NCBI GenBank assembly: GCA_030512295.1
Contig: JAULSR010000005.1
Span: forward strand, 2,232,001-2,296,000
Origin: Bombardia bombarda
Taxonomy: Eukaryota > Ascomycota > Sordariomycetes > Sordariales > Lasiosphaeriaceae
Length of the DNA: 64,000 nucleotides
Reading direction: 5' to 3'
In this document: positions 12,280 to 23,512 of the stretch, in pieces
Layout: each line of letters opens with the position of its first letter
How positions within the stretch are numbered: position 1 is the first letter of the stretch
Program-made: the position numbers and the translations under genes
Notes under the pieces: generated by a model
The model's database searches: none
The model's input: the letters and a program-made list of their open reading frames with translations, nothing else
Told to the model about the DNA's origin: nothing

Positions 12280-13900
12280 AGTGGTCCCAATGGCGCATCC
12301 AGACCCTTTCCAGGCCCTCCCGAGTTCACTGCCTCCAGCTCCTTCTCATGGTGCAGCCAATGCACCCTATGGTTGGATTCGCAGTGCCGAGACTTGCACC
12401 ACTTCACTAGAAGAAATTTCTCGCCTCCTTTCACCCCCTCCTATTTTCTTCTTCCACTGCATGGCAAGGTTGGAATCAATTCTCCCGTGCGGAAATGCAA
12501 GGAAGTATGCCCGGGGGGGGTGCACTGACTTCTGTACCGTGTATCACCCTCGTAACCGTACTCGGTCTACCAACCGACCCAAGACATGGTTCGTCATCTC
12601 GGCGGTCGCATCCGCACAGCATAATCTGAGTCAACATAAAAAGGCAGACGAACTGGCGCACGAGGTAGCCGGGTGGTGGCAGTGTGGAGGTGCTGGCCAG
12701 GCAATTCACCACGCCTTCGGCGCAATGCCATCTTAGAAAGAAAGACGTTTGCCATGGGGGAGGAAATCAGGTTGGGTGGGCAAACATCGCGATACGGCGG
12801 CCCATGTGTCCACCTGTCAAAACTGGCCTCTGGTCTATCCGTGGTCCATGGCCTTGACCAGCCGATGCCCGATTCAGCCAGACCTGCAACTCTTCTGCTG
12901 CATGAGAAGAACAACCCCATTAAATTTATTCATCATTTTCAGCCAATGGACGGTACAACGTGACAGTGCGAACCAGCTTTGGAGCCAGCTAAATACAGTC
13001 GCTTCGGGACAAGCATGTACCACCCCTGCTCAAATTCGACCAGCCAGGCAGCGAGGAACATGGATCTGCTCTCCAGTGCCTCCCACCTTGTGAGCCATGC
13101 ATGGCCGCCTTCGCCCCCCTTTGCAAGCCCCCCTTCCTCTTCCATCCACACACCATCGTGACTGGACCCTGGTCTTCGGTTCCATCAACAGAGGAAACCA
13201 CTGCCTCTCCAATGGCGACCTTCGCACGCACATCATCCAACTTCGGGCGACGAGGGCCATCCACACCAAAAGCCTCCCGCTCCAGGGTTTCGATGGAACG
13301 TCGCCCCGCAATATCATGCTGGGTCAAGGGTGGCCGAGGTCGTTGACCCCCTGCACATTGGCTAGTGCCAAGATGGAAGGCCCTCCACCCCCCTCCCCTC
13401 CATTTCCCATGCTCTCTCTTCCCTGGTCTGGGAGCAGTCGTCCATGTCGTCTTGGAGACCTGTCTTGCCCGAACTAAAGCGTGATGGGATTGTGCAACTA
13501 GCCAGGGACCACACAAGCCCCCTGAAAGGGATCAAGATCTCGACCCGGACTGTACATATGTGCCACCTTCCTCCCATTCTGGCTCTCTGGCGAAATCCTT
13601 CTGACCCTCCTCTGAACTTTTCGACCTCTCTCAGGCCATTGATGAGCAGCTCAAACTCACTCCTTATTTGAGATCTGCCATCATCTTCTTGTATTATCTT
13701 CCCCACTAGAGCCATGTCGGCATTTTAATTGTATACACCAATGCCAGCAAATCCGATCTACGCGTCTTGAGTCTACGGCACGAACCCTCCTTTCTATCCG
13801 ATATAAACGCTCTGGTCGAGCGAACTGGGACTGGAATTCCAAACTCTTCAATGAGCCTATAAAAGTCGCGCAACCGCATTTGTACTCGACGCTGAAGTGG
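12280..13900 (+). pseudogene. Possible decayed Ty3/Gypsy-like retroelement fragment
   Basis: This GC-richer stretch has long but mutually overlapping open frames in several frames and no intact gene. In the + frame at 13097-13477 the residues GSINRGNHCLSNGDL are followed about 20 residues later by SLPLQGFDGT. That spacing and wording loosely recall a retroviral-type aspartic protease (DSG-like site, then a GFDG-like segment) of fungal Ty3/Gypsy elements, heavily mutated. No reverse transcriptase, integrase or LTR was recognised. This is a weak, pattern-based guess; it could equally be unrelated sequence. Confidence 0.2.
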
Positions 13901-14044
13901 CGTCACTGTCTCCCGTTTGACTAGACACGATCCTGGACGTTGGTATCTGGCCGTCTGGACAAAACTGGGCTCGTTGGAAGGTGGACGCTACGAAACAAAC
14001 CATAAACGACTTTTGTTGGCGGCACCGAATCGAAGATCGCCAAA

Positions 14045-15832
14045 ATGTCGAACACAACCTTTGCCTGCCCTTTGCCGTTCTTAAACGAAGCCGGCTTCAC
14101 CGATGGGGGCTGTAAGTTGTTATTCGAGCTCAAATCTTATAGCAACAACTACTAACAAGCGACCCAGTCACGGAGGGAAGATTGTGCCAAAATCTGGGTG
14201 AGGGCAAAAGCTGCTGTTTGCCATGTCCCATGACGGACTACGCATACCCGGATAGCTTTGACACATTAGGCTTGGCGGCGGAATGGGTTGCCGTCGTGAG
14301 CACCGTTGCCACCGTATTTCTCCTGCTATCCTGGGCAGTTCTGCCAGTCGATAAGACGTACAGACATTATCTGAGTATCTGCTTGACGACGGCGGTTCTG
14401 TTCATGAACGTATGTGTTTGCCTTGTCTTGTGTGTGCATCCACTCGACTGAAGGACATGACTGACCGGCTTACAGCTCGGATTTGTTATCCCTCTTGCGG
14501 CAAAGCCAGAGCAATGCTTTGATTCTATCACTCCCAATTCGATGCACACCAGCCCCGTGTGCGCAGCATCAGGCGTTTTCCTGATTCTTGGAGGCTGGGC
14601 CGGAGTGCTCTGGGTGTTTCTACGGGCTCTTTCACTCCACCTCCAGATTTGCTGGCAAGTGGTTGTTGGCCGCAACTTTATGTGGTTCTCTCAGGCCGTC
14701 GGCTGGGGCATTCCGCTCCTGGGCATCATCCTCGCCATCGTCTTCAGCGGTGTATCGTTCCGCTTCGGCTCCACCTGCCACATCAACCACACCAACAGTC
14801 TGGCGGATCTCTGGATTCCTTTGCTGATTTTCTCGGGTTTGACCATTTTGATTCAATTCTCGACTTTCGGCTACTGCATCAAGGTCTACCTTGCCTCGCT
14901 TGCTGACAACAGCGCCTCTACTGAGGGCTCCGGCATGCCTTCATATACGAATAGCATCCGAACCATGACGCCAAAGCAAGCCTATCGACGTGTGCGTCGC
15001 GTTATTGCTCTACAGTGGAGAGGAATTGCCATTGTTCTCATCATTGTTGCCGATGTCATCTTCTTTTCAGTCGTTTTCGTTTTCCAGGACAACACGGTCG
15101 AAGCCCTCAAGCATGACCAGAGCATCGCGAGTGCCTGGGTCACGTGCCTTTTCGTCAACAAAGGAGACAAGAACCCGTGTCTGGGCGAGGCCAAGAAGCT
15201 GGTTGTCAACATGGCAACTGTTGGGGCGGTTCTATTACTGCTAGCTGTAAGTCTCACCACCCTTTTGTATTGCGCCTTTGAGGGTGTTGTTGTCCGAAGT
15301 TGGGGTCATTGGTGCTGACAAATAATCTTGTTAGATGAACGGCATTTGGCTCGTTCTTCTTCTCGGACGCTGGACTATGGTGACAGGCTGGCGCGACCTG
15401 TTCATGGAAGACAGGAGCAAGAGGGAGTTTGTCTCGGTCGATGCGCGACTGGACGACCTCAAGAAAGATACACGTTCGTACGAGATGCTCTCCCGGGATT
15501 CCGGGAAGATGATGGACGAATCAGTAACACCCTACGTAGTGTCTCCCATCTCCCCGGCGGTCCGATCCTCTATGAGAAGCCCGTCTTCGCCGACTCGAGA
15601 ATCCACCAATGTCACCTTCAACGACGGCCGCCGCACGCCTGACTATTTCGGTCAAACGGTACGCTACCACGCGCCGGCAAGATCCTTCTCCAGCCCCCGC
15701 CCTCCCCCTCCGGCAGCAACATCGCCGCAACCGCAGACGGTGACGTGGGATGCCCGCGAAACGTACGCACGGCCGGCACAATACCCCGATGAGGGTGACT
15801 ATGTCAATCCCTTGGGCATGAACAGGATATGA
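14045..15832 (+). CDS. Seven-transmembrane receptor (putative fungal GPCR)
   Basis: Four exons: 14045-14111, 14168-14409, 14476-15246, 15335-15832 (introns 56, 66 and 88 bp), giving 525 aa. The N-terminal ~55 residues are cysteine-rich (CQNLGEGKSCCLPCP) and probably extracellular. Seven hydrophobic segments follow, from AAEWVAVVSTVATVFLLL (TM1) to the segment split by the last intron (VGAVLLLLA / MNGIWLVLL, TM7). The ~135-residue C-terminal tail is hydrophilic and Ser/Pro-rich, as expected for a cytosolic tail. The architecture and the CCLPCP...DYxYP start resemble fungal receptors grouped with Frizzled/Smoothened- or secretin-like GPCRs; that family call is from memory. Ligand and G-protein partner cannot be read from the sequence. 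The start ATG lies directly before a clear first donor (GTAAGT), and no upstream ATG extends the frame convincingly. Confidence 0.8.
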
Positions 15833-18120
15833 AGCACTGCAGAGGAAATGACCAACTAAGGAGAGGAGCGACGAGGAAGACTGGAGCTCAATTGCTCTAA
15901 GCACCAACCACCATCGACACGGCCACCAAAATCTATTCTACTAAAATACCCTCTTCATTTCGACTTACAAATTTCTCCTTACAAATTTCTCAGTCTTTCA
16001 GCTTTTAATCATACATTTGTGTCAAGACTCATGAACCCATATGTGTATGTGACGGTGGTCACGGACGAGGTCGATCGGGTACTTGCTCGTGTGCAACAAA
16101 CACGACAGCTGTTTGTTAACCAACCTAAGCTGTCAGGTTTTATACAACAAATCATTTTTTTCTTGGGTATTATGAGGTTCAAGGGCAACCATCTTCTATT
16201 CAGCGCGGCGTCAAGGGAAATCGATGAGTTTTAGGAGTGTCCCGGTGCATGTCACCAGGAGAACAAAACATGGCATCGATCAGGATGGAACATACCTACC
16301 ACTTTTTGGTTCAGTCCTTTTTTTATGTTATTATATCAACCCATCAGTCGTTCCTCGGAAGGTCGGGGTTCGCCGGCGGATGTGGCGGTAGAAGGATTGG
16401 AAAGCCAGTCAGCCACGTCCGGGAAGATCGGGATGTGGGGACCGAAAGCTATTAAAGCAACATTTGGTATCTTAACTCCGGTTGCGGTTGGATGGCATGA
16501 TTCATCGCATCGCGCATACCACCTACACTACAGCACGCCGCGATTAGAAGAAGGGGAGCCGGCGGGAGGAGTATGGAGTTTGGAGAATAGGCAAGCGACA
16601 GCTCGGCATTTCTTGTGTTTATTCTCAGAGCTGAAGCACCATGTTGCCTGTCTGCCTAGTCACCCGCCTTGATGCTTTGCCTGCATTTATGTTGCATATT
16701 GGTCAGCTGTGGCGGGCAACCCCGAAGTTGCCGGCTTTGTGTTGGTGGTGGTGGTAGCTGTGATGGATTTGGTATGGAGGGGTGGTGACCTGCAATTGGC
16801 GCTTAACCTTCATGCCCCAATGGCTATCAGATAAATGTGCGTGGCTGGGATTTACCCAACCCCGAATAGAGGCTCTCATTCGCTCGCCTGATGCGGCGTC
16901 TTGAAGGGAACTTGAGGATCAATGTATAGAATCTTGTCGTGTATATAGGTACTGTCTACCTACTTTAGAGACATGAGCTTGATACAATTTCATTGTACCT
17001 TTTTGGATCATGTCTCGGCTTGGAAGCTTGAAAGGATCGGACATGACTAAGTGATGAGATGAAGTACATCAAGACATGTAATAACGTTGATTAGAATACA
17101 TGATATTCATGATATCCGAGAAATCCGGTTTGGTGGTCATCGGGTTAGCATCGACGACAATGGAAGCATGAATAGGTGATGGTCATGTGTGATGTGAGTC
17201 GGGTGTGGTAACTTGGGGAGGAGAAAGAATGCGCCAAGGCTTGTAGGGCAGAACTGATGGAAACCTACCTAGGGCCCTACCACAGTACCTGGAACCCAGG
17301 CGACCGGGACCCTGCGTAGATTTCCCTCGGGCGGCTGCAGTTCGCCTGCAAGCTGGCTGTAGCTGCTGGCTGTAGCTGCTGGCTGTAGGTAGCTCTCGCG
17401 CTCTTTCCAGGTTCTTTTCCACTGGACGGCACGGGAACGGCAGGTGCGGCACCTTCCTTCGTTTGGAATACGCTGGATCATGCTGGATGGGCAGCATCGT
17501 CGCTTCCTTCCCTTCCATTTCTGCTCACGCCCGCACCTGCCTTAGGTAAGGTGAGGTGGCCTTTGAACATGGATCGTGTATCCGTAGGTTGTTGCTACCT
17601 GACAAACCACCTAAGTCCTGGATGCGTTGGCCGGGCGAGTCGGACCACATCAGTCAGCCGGCATGAGTCCTGTTCCAACTTCCCGTCCTACATGCCTACC
17701 TTGCCCTCTGCATACATACCTTACATACATACATACCTAGGTAGCTATCTTGACCTACATACCTACCTACCTTACATACCTACCTTACCAACGAGCCTAC
17801 AGTACCTTACCTAGCAGTATCCATGTTTCTGTGCCTACTTTGTTGTTCCTGCTTGACCGCCGCCTCCGAGTACAATCCGTCCCTTGGCTATAAATCAGAG
17901 GGTCCCCCGCCATTCGCAGGTGTGCTGTGCCGCGCCGATCGATTGATGACTGTCCCGAGCTGGTCTTTGGATTGATCACAGCTCTCGAGGTCAGATCATG
18001 GCGCCGACGCCGGCCTGGACAGAGATAATACGATAATACGATAATACTTCTAAAGTACCTACCTTACCTATCAAAAAACACAGACAAGACAGCACCTTCC
18101 ACGGATTGAACGCCGCCTCG
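15833..18120. other. Intergenic, 2.3 kb
   Basis: No supported gene. Just after the receptor stop there is a short direct repeat of CTTACAAATTTCTC (about 15963-15990), probably in the 3' untranslated region. At 17350-17392 a unit close to GCTGGCTGTAGCT is repeated about three times. From 17690 to 17820 the DNA is dense in ATAC and TACC words, typical of promoter-proximal sequence elsewhere in this window. Confidence 0.6.
17690..17820. repeat. TACC/TACATAC simple-sequence island
   Basis: Imperfect runs of ACATACATACATACC, CCTAGGTAG and CCTACCTACCTTAC fill about 130 bp, 300 bp upstream of the GH5 gene. Similar islands recur upstream of other genes here. Structure is directly visible; any promoter role is inference. 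Confidence 0.6.
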
Positions 18121-19629
18121 ATGCCGAATCCGCGCAGCGGTACCCGTAGGTACCCCGAATACTATGACAACAGCACCACTACCAGCAGTCCGCTTCGACC
18201 ACCACCGCCATCAGGGACAGCGACTGCCAACTCCAACTCCAACTCAAACTCCAACGACCCCACCTCAACGCATCATACCTCCACCACCTCCATTTCTGTC
18301 CCCGTCCCCGTCCTTGTCTCCGACCCATTTGCTTACACTCGAACATCATCCATTGCTCGTCGTCCGTGGCTCCCTCAGACAAACACCGCCCGCATGTTTC
18401 TTCTAATCTGCGCTCTCCTTCTGGGGGGCATCTTCCACTACCTGTGGAAGGCTGAGGCCGCCCTGAGCGTGCCGTGGATCCCAGACCCAGGCACCCGCCT
18501 CTTCACCGAGCGCCCCCTGCTGCCCCCCATCGACGACAACTTCCTGTCATCTCACAAGTACCAGCTTCCCTTCCGGACCAAGGGACGCGACATTGTCGAC
18601 CAAAAGGGACGCCGCTTCAAGCTCTCCTCGGTCAATTGGTACGGCGCGAGCGACGAGCTCTTCATCCCCGGCGGCCTAGACGTGCAGCACCGCAGCGTCA
18701 TCGCGGGCACGATCCGCTCGCTGGGCTTCAACAGCGTGCGCCTGCCCTACAGCGACGAGATGGTGATTTCGAACCCGCACATCCTGCCGCACCTGCTGAC
18801 GGCCAACCCGGACCTGGCGGGCATGCGCGCCATGGACGTCTTCGAGGCGGTGGTGGACGCGCTGACGGAGGCGGGCATCGCCGTCATCATCAACAACCAC
18901 ATCACGACGGCGACATGGTGCTGCGGCGCCGACCCGTGCGATGCCGGCTGGTCCAACGACCACCTCGGCCCCCTGTGCCGCGTGCGTCAGACCGAGGCCG
19001 ACTGGGTCGCCCACTGGGAGACGGTCATGGCCCGGCTCGCTAGCAACCCCTGGGTCATTGGCGCGGACCTGCGCAACGAGGTGCGCGGCGTGTGGGGCAC
19101 CATGTCGTGGGACCGCTGGGCCACAGCGGCAGAGAAGGCGGGCAACGCCCTGCTCAAGATCAAGCCCGACTGGCTCATAATTGTGGGCGGGACCGAGTCG
19201 GGCAACGACCTTACTGGTGTGGCCAAGAGGCCCGTGAGGCTGGATATCGATCACCGTGTCGTATACTCGGCGCACGTGTACGCCTGGAGCGGCTGGGGCA
19301 GCATGGAGGGCCGCTACGCGAAGCGCAGCTACCCGTCGTTTGTCAAGGCGATGCGCCAGAACTGGGCGTACCTGGTGGAGGGCAACATGGCGCCCGTGTG
19401 GGTGAATGAGTTTGGGGCGCCGAATACCCCCGGAACGGGGGACGCGAATTACTGGCAGAATCTGTTGCGGTATCTCAAGGCGATCGATGCCGATTTTGGG
19501 TACTGGGCGGTGAACCCGCGCAAGCCAAAGGACGATGAGAAGGAGTCGTACTCGCTTGTGGAGGACGATTGGGTCACGCCGGTGCTGGATTATCGGATGA
19601 AGGATATGACGGAGTTGATGAGGGCTTGA
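18121..19629 (+). CDS. Membrane-anchored GH5-family glycoside hydrolase
   Basis: Intronless, 502 aa. The N-terminal ~90 residues are Ser/Thr/Pro/Asn-rich. A hydrophobic segment at about residues 92-110 (MFLLICALLLGGIFHYL) lacks a following signal-peptidase-like site and looks like a type II anchor, placing the catalytic domain outside or in the secretory lumen. The domain has family 5 hallmarks: the segment beginning RFKLSSVNWYGA, SVRLPYSDEM, the acid/base in DLRNEV (E320), the HVYAWSG segment, and the nucleophile in WVNEFGAP (E430), followed by GYWAVNP. Members cleave beta-glucans or related beta-linked polysaccharides; exact substrate (exo-1,3-glucanase, endoglucanase or other) is not decidable by eye. 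The ATG at 18121 was chosen because the frame upstream offers only TTG. Coding sequence is very GC-rich at third positions from about 18.4 to 19.4 kb. Confidence 0.85.
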   Translation: MPNPRSGTRRYPEYYDNSTTTSSPLRPPPPSGTATANSNSNSNSNDPTSTHHTSTTSISVPVPVLVSDPFAYTRTSSIARRPWLPQTNTARMFLLICALLLGGIFHYLWKAEAALSVPWIPDPGTRLFTERPLLPPIDDNFLSSHKYQLPFRTKGRDIVDQKGRRFKLSSVNWYGASDELFIPGGLDVQHRSVIAGTIRSLGFNSVRLPYSDEMVISNPHILPHLLTANPDLAGMRAMDVFEAVVDALTEAGIAVIINNHITTATWCCGADPCDAGWSNDHLGPLCRVRQTEADWVAHWETVMARLASNPWVIGADLRNEVRGVWGTMSWDRWATAAEKAGNALLKIKPDWLIIVGGTESGNDLTGVAKRPVRLDIDHRVVYSAHVYAWSGWGSMEGRYAKRSYPSFVKAMRQNWAYLVEGNMAPVWVNEFGAPNTPGTGDANYWQNLLRYLKAIDADFGYWAVNPRKPKDDEKESYSLVEDDWVTPVLDYRMKDMTELMRA

Positions 19630-20798
19630 CAATGGGTCGTGCACTATCTACTCGACTCGACAAGTTCGAAGCCAGGGATACCTATTACTACGGTACTTGG
19701 TGCTGTTGGGGTTGCTATCTTGATACCATGATTATGGGGACGGTCTATGGCGTAAAATAGGGTTTCGAGTTTTTTATGAATTTGAGATGGAGACAGGAAA
19801 GGAAGGAGACAGTCTTCTGGTTCGAGTTGGTTTTGCACATTCTTTGGGTTTTTCCCAGCGGACAGCGGGGGTCTAAAGGCATCATTAGATTGCTCAACGA
19901 GGAGTAGTTGTGTTTGCACACAGTTTGTCTGATTGTTACTCGGTTTCTGGCACCACGTTGTTGTACTGCATTGCATTGCACGTTTATTGTATTTGCATTG
20001 TTGGCGATGGGGGTGTTTATGGTCGGATAGATGGTTATGTTTCTATTTCTTTTCTTTTCTTTCCTTGATGATAACTTGGGAGATTATGATACCTCGGAGA
20101 ACCACGCGGTGGGAGAGTATGGAATGGATGGCTTATCAAAGGCAGCGTTGTTCTGACAAAATACAAACATGGAGTTTCTTTATTGGCCATTTCATTGGCT
20201 ATTTCACGATTCATATCTTGGCGATGATGGGAGAAATGTTTGGCTGCTTACTTCGGATACCTAAAGTATCTATGTGGCCAGATTTGGGTCTGTAGATGCT
20301 TTCATGTGTCGTCAGAGCGCGTGCCTTTTTAAGCTTTACGACGTATCCTCGAACTATGCGAACTATGTATGCTACGTGAGATAAAGCCCTCCCCTGCAAC
20401 CGTTTTGGGGTAGGTAGAGGGACCCCACTATGCCACCAGGCACTATCTCGCCATTGCCGTGCCGGGGGCAGCTTTATCGATTAGACCTAGGTGACACGGA
20501 CAGCCTGGGCCCTGGACCTACCTGACGAATAACGAATGGCCACCCGACCTTCTCCTTCCTTCCCCCACCTTACCTACCTCGACTACCTTGACGTCCTTGA
20601 CTACTTGGCTCGATCGTGATTAAACCATCACGCAGCTTAATATAGACGAAAGCCAGAGGAATTTAACAGCGAGTGCAGCTACAGCCTAGTCTACCACGAG
20701 CCCACCTCGCCTTCTGTGCGCCTGACCGGCGCCCGACTCGACTACATATGTCCCTACATAGCCTCTTGCGCACTTCTCTTGCCCCATGAAGAGACACG
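19630..20798. other. Intergenic, 1.2 kb
   Basis: Nothing coding is supported. The first ~600 bp are AT-rich and probably hold the 3' untranslated region of the GH5 gene. From 20500 to 20790 the sequence is CT-rich with TACCTACCTCGACTACC-type words, consistent with the promoter of the following gene. Confidence 0.6.
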
Positions 20799-23512
20799 AT
20801 GGACAGGGAGACTCGTAAAGGAAAGGGGATGCCAGCCCTCTTTGTTGGCCCCATGTGCCACGTCCAGACAGCCGAGAACAGGGTGAGCACAGCTGTCTGA
20901 TCGCCCCCCTCTATCTTCTACTGACCGTGAACAATCTTCTTCTTGTTGCGACAGTTCGGCCCCGAGGTCTTGGAAGACATCAAAACCTTTGTGTACAAGA
21001 CGCCGGCCGCCAGCGCCATGGACGACATGGATGACGACGACGACGAGGATGAAGATGACGACGACGACGAGGACGACGACGAGATCGACATGGATATGTT
21101 CGGCGATGACATGGCGCCCGACGTTCACATGGAAGATGATATCCAAGGCGGCATGGCCGATCAGCCAAGCGACCCATCGTCTCCTGACCACCAGGGTTTC
21201 CCCCGGATGGCGAGGACGAGGTCCAACTTGACTGCCCTTTCGCAGAGGTTTAATGTATGTTTTTCTCCGAGTTTTTGTATATACACGTGGGAATTGTCGG
21301 GTGGTTACTGACGGCAGGAAAACCCCAGCTCTACTTCACCGCATACCAGGACAAGATATACGTTTATCAGCCACGAAGGGCGCCGCATATCCTCCCAGCT
21401 CCCGTCATGATCCTCCACCCCAAGCGGACAAAGGCGGGCAAGATGACGCCTAGCACAATGGATAGGACGTTTGCGCACCAGATAAACCATCTCATCATTG
21501 GCAACTTTGGCGACCTCGAGATTCTGTTTTTCGCCTACGACGACGGCGATGTTGCCGCCTACTACACGCACACCCTCGCCCGCTACATCTTGGCTGATAG
21601 CGAGCAGCGGCTCGGTGCGGCGAGTGGCGGCGGCGCCGGGGGGGCATCTCTATCTCGTCCAGCGGTACCCAAGGAATTCTTCCACGACAACGTGGGCTTG
21701 ACGGCGTGGGGGCTTGCCGTGCACGAGAAGTCGCGCCTGCTGGCCGTGAGCTCGAATAGGCACGAGGTTACGGTCTTTGCCTTTGCCATGACTCGTTATG
21801 GCGCTGCTGTGCGTGCTGCTGTGCGTACTGCTGCTGATGAAGGAGAGGCACCAGACGTGTTTGAAAGGTCTCCCAAGACGTGGTCTGGTCAGACGGCCCT
21901 GGAGTTGGAGAGACATTTCCAGTCGAGGACGAGGACTTGGAGGATTATATTGCCTCTTGGCATGAATGGACATAATGTCCCCATGATCGCCTTTTGCGAC
22001 GACGACGAGGGTTACGCCGACAAGGTGGTTGCGGTGGATGTTAATGGCAACACGTGGTTTCTTGATATCTGGAAGATTGGCAACTTGCCCGTTTTGTATC
22101 CCCCAACCCCGAGTCGGGTTGGGAGCAACCATCCGCGGTATAGTGCTCTCCTTGTTTTACCTGGCCATCTTGAGAGGGTAACTTTGCGCTCACACGTGTC
22201 ACAGATACATAGGTTGGGGCGTGTTAGTGCTGCCGGATAGCAGCTTCAAGGAAACGAGAACGGTTTTTGAGTCTCTAGGGGTTCCCAGCGACGAGGTTTT
22301 ATCTGCATCGACGCTTGCGCGAGCTGCCACAACTGCTAATCGAGCTCCCGTCAAGGACTCGTGGCTCGATACCACGTGCAGCCTCTTTTATGTCCAGGAC
22401 CTAGCTCCAGACCCGGACAACTTTCTACGGAACCGTTCGAGCAACTTATACTTTAGGGCGCATGCAGATAGACTACGAAATGATGACCGTTTACGAGCTG
22501 ACGCGGATCGACCGCGGTATGCAATGTCGTCTTTGCCGCGGCTAGGCCCTCCGCCGGATGATGTTGTCGACTTCCCGCAGCATGATGCCTTTGACGGTAG
22601 TGACGATGACGACGACTCGGATATGTCTGACAATTCGGGATTGACCGAAGCAGCCGCGAATATACCTGCTCTGCCAGCTGTGGACGATCCGCTCAGAAAG
22701 CGATGGGCCGGGCTTGCAATCAATGAAAATAGTAATGCGCCGGCCGGGGCCCAGCTTGACGATATATCTGAGGATGTGCAGCTGGGCCGGTTCATCATTC
22801 CCAGCTTTGGACAGACCCCGCCCCGATAAAGAGCGCGGGGCAGCTCGTCACGTTTGCCAACCACGCCATTATGCGCGAGGGCAAGAGCAGGCCGGTCCCG
22901 TTTCTCGAGATGGGGGCGTTTCCGCCCCACCTGGCAAAGAAGCTGTCGATACTACGAACAACGGCCACAGACATTGAGCTCCAGCCGCTCGACCCGACGG
23001 CCACGGGCATTGTGTGCAAGTGCGTGCTCACGCACTACAACCACCTGACGCGGCGCACGGAGCCGTGGGACCTGCACAAGAACATATCGGAGCGCGTGAG
23101 CATGCTGCTCCACGTGCCGGAGCTGAACCTGGTGGTGGCGGGCTCGCTCAACGGCCGGGTCGCGCTGCTGACGCTGACCAAGACGGCCAAGCGCATTGGG
23201 GACACGGCGGTGCGGCGCGGGTTCCGGGTCGACGCCGTGCTGCCGCGCAGGGCGGAGGAGGATAAGAAGGTGAGGCCATGGTGTACGCTACATGGTGTGG
23301 CGATATCGCCGGTGCCGGATGCGAGGGCCAGGGGGTTGGATCTCCGCGCGAGTGGTGGTGGTGGTGGTAGGTTTGGAGTCGGGCAGGGGCTGGGACAGCA
23401 GCGGCCGCCGCCGAGTATGTATAGGTTGATGTTGCATTACTTGGATCATACGGTGTTGATGTATGATGTTGCGAGGGAGGAGCCGGATACGGGGGATTTA
23501 TTGATATTTTAG
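20799..23512 (+). CDS. CRT10: CRT10-like WD40 regulator, apparent frameshift
   Basis: Exons 20799-20882, 20955-21254, 21329-22137 and 22205-23512. Introns are 72, 74 and 67 bp. The protein has a strongly acidic run at 21018-21090 (mostly Asp/Glu). The following segment is NLTALSQRFN-LYFTAYQDKIYVYQP, then NHLIIGNFGDLEILFFAYDDGDV, a WGLAVHEKSRLLAVSSN stretch like a WD40 blade, and YIGWGVLVLPDSSF. This order matches the fungal CRT10 family as I remember it; yeast Crt10 represses ribonucleotide reductase genes. The reading frame breaks at 22827-22829: the exon runs into a TAA after GRFIIPSFGQTPPR. The conserved C-terminal part (KSAGQLVTFANHAIMREG and LTHYNHLTRRTEPWDLHKNISERV) lies in the next frame from about 22826 on. 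One missing base in the C-rich run at 22816-22824 would explain it; a poor 83-bp intron is a less likely alternative. Confidence 0.75.

Larger units (their letters stand above)
1181..14044. other. Gene-poor region, about 12.9 kb
   Basis: No protein gene can be supported. Open frames are short or overlap on several frames and both strands, with odd composition and no recognisable domains. The DNA carries CT-rich stretches, many short palindromic words such as TACTTCGTAC, TACGGAGTA and TACCTAGGTA, direct repeats near 11826-11850, a quasi-palindrome at 11849-11880, and a possible retroelement relic at about 12.3-13.9 kb (see separate entries). No tRNA or 5S gene was recognised. It may be accessory or repeat-derived sequence, or hold lineage-specific short genes that cannot be seen without transcripts. 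Confidence 0.6.

Noticed and set aside
12939..13715. Long open frames on the minus strand at 12989-13516 and 13362-13715
   Set aside because: Low-complexity Arg/Gly/Trp-rich translations, overlapped by + strand frames; no family resemblance.
18676..19644. 322-codon open frame antisense to the GH5 gene
   Set aside because: It arises from the strong third-position GC of the GH5 coding sequence; the translation is His/Arg/Val-rich and meaningless.
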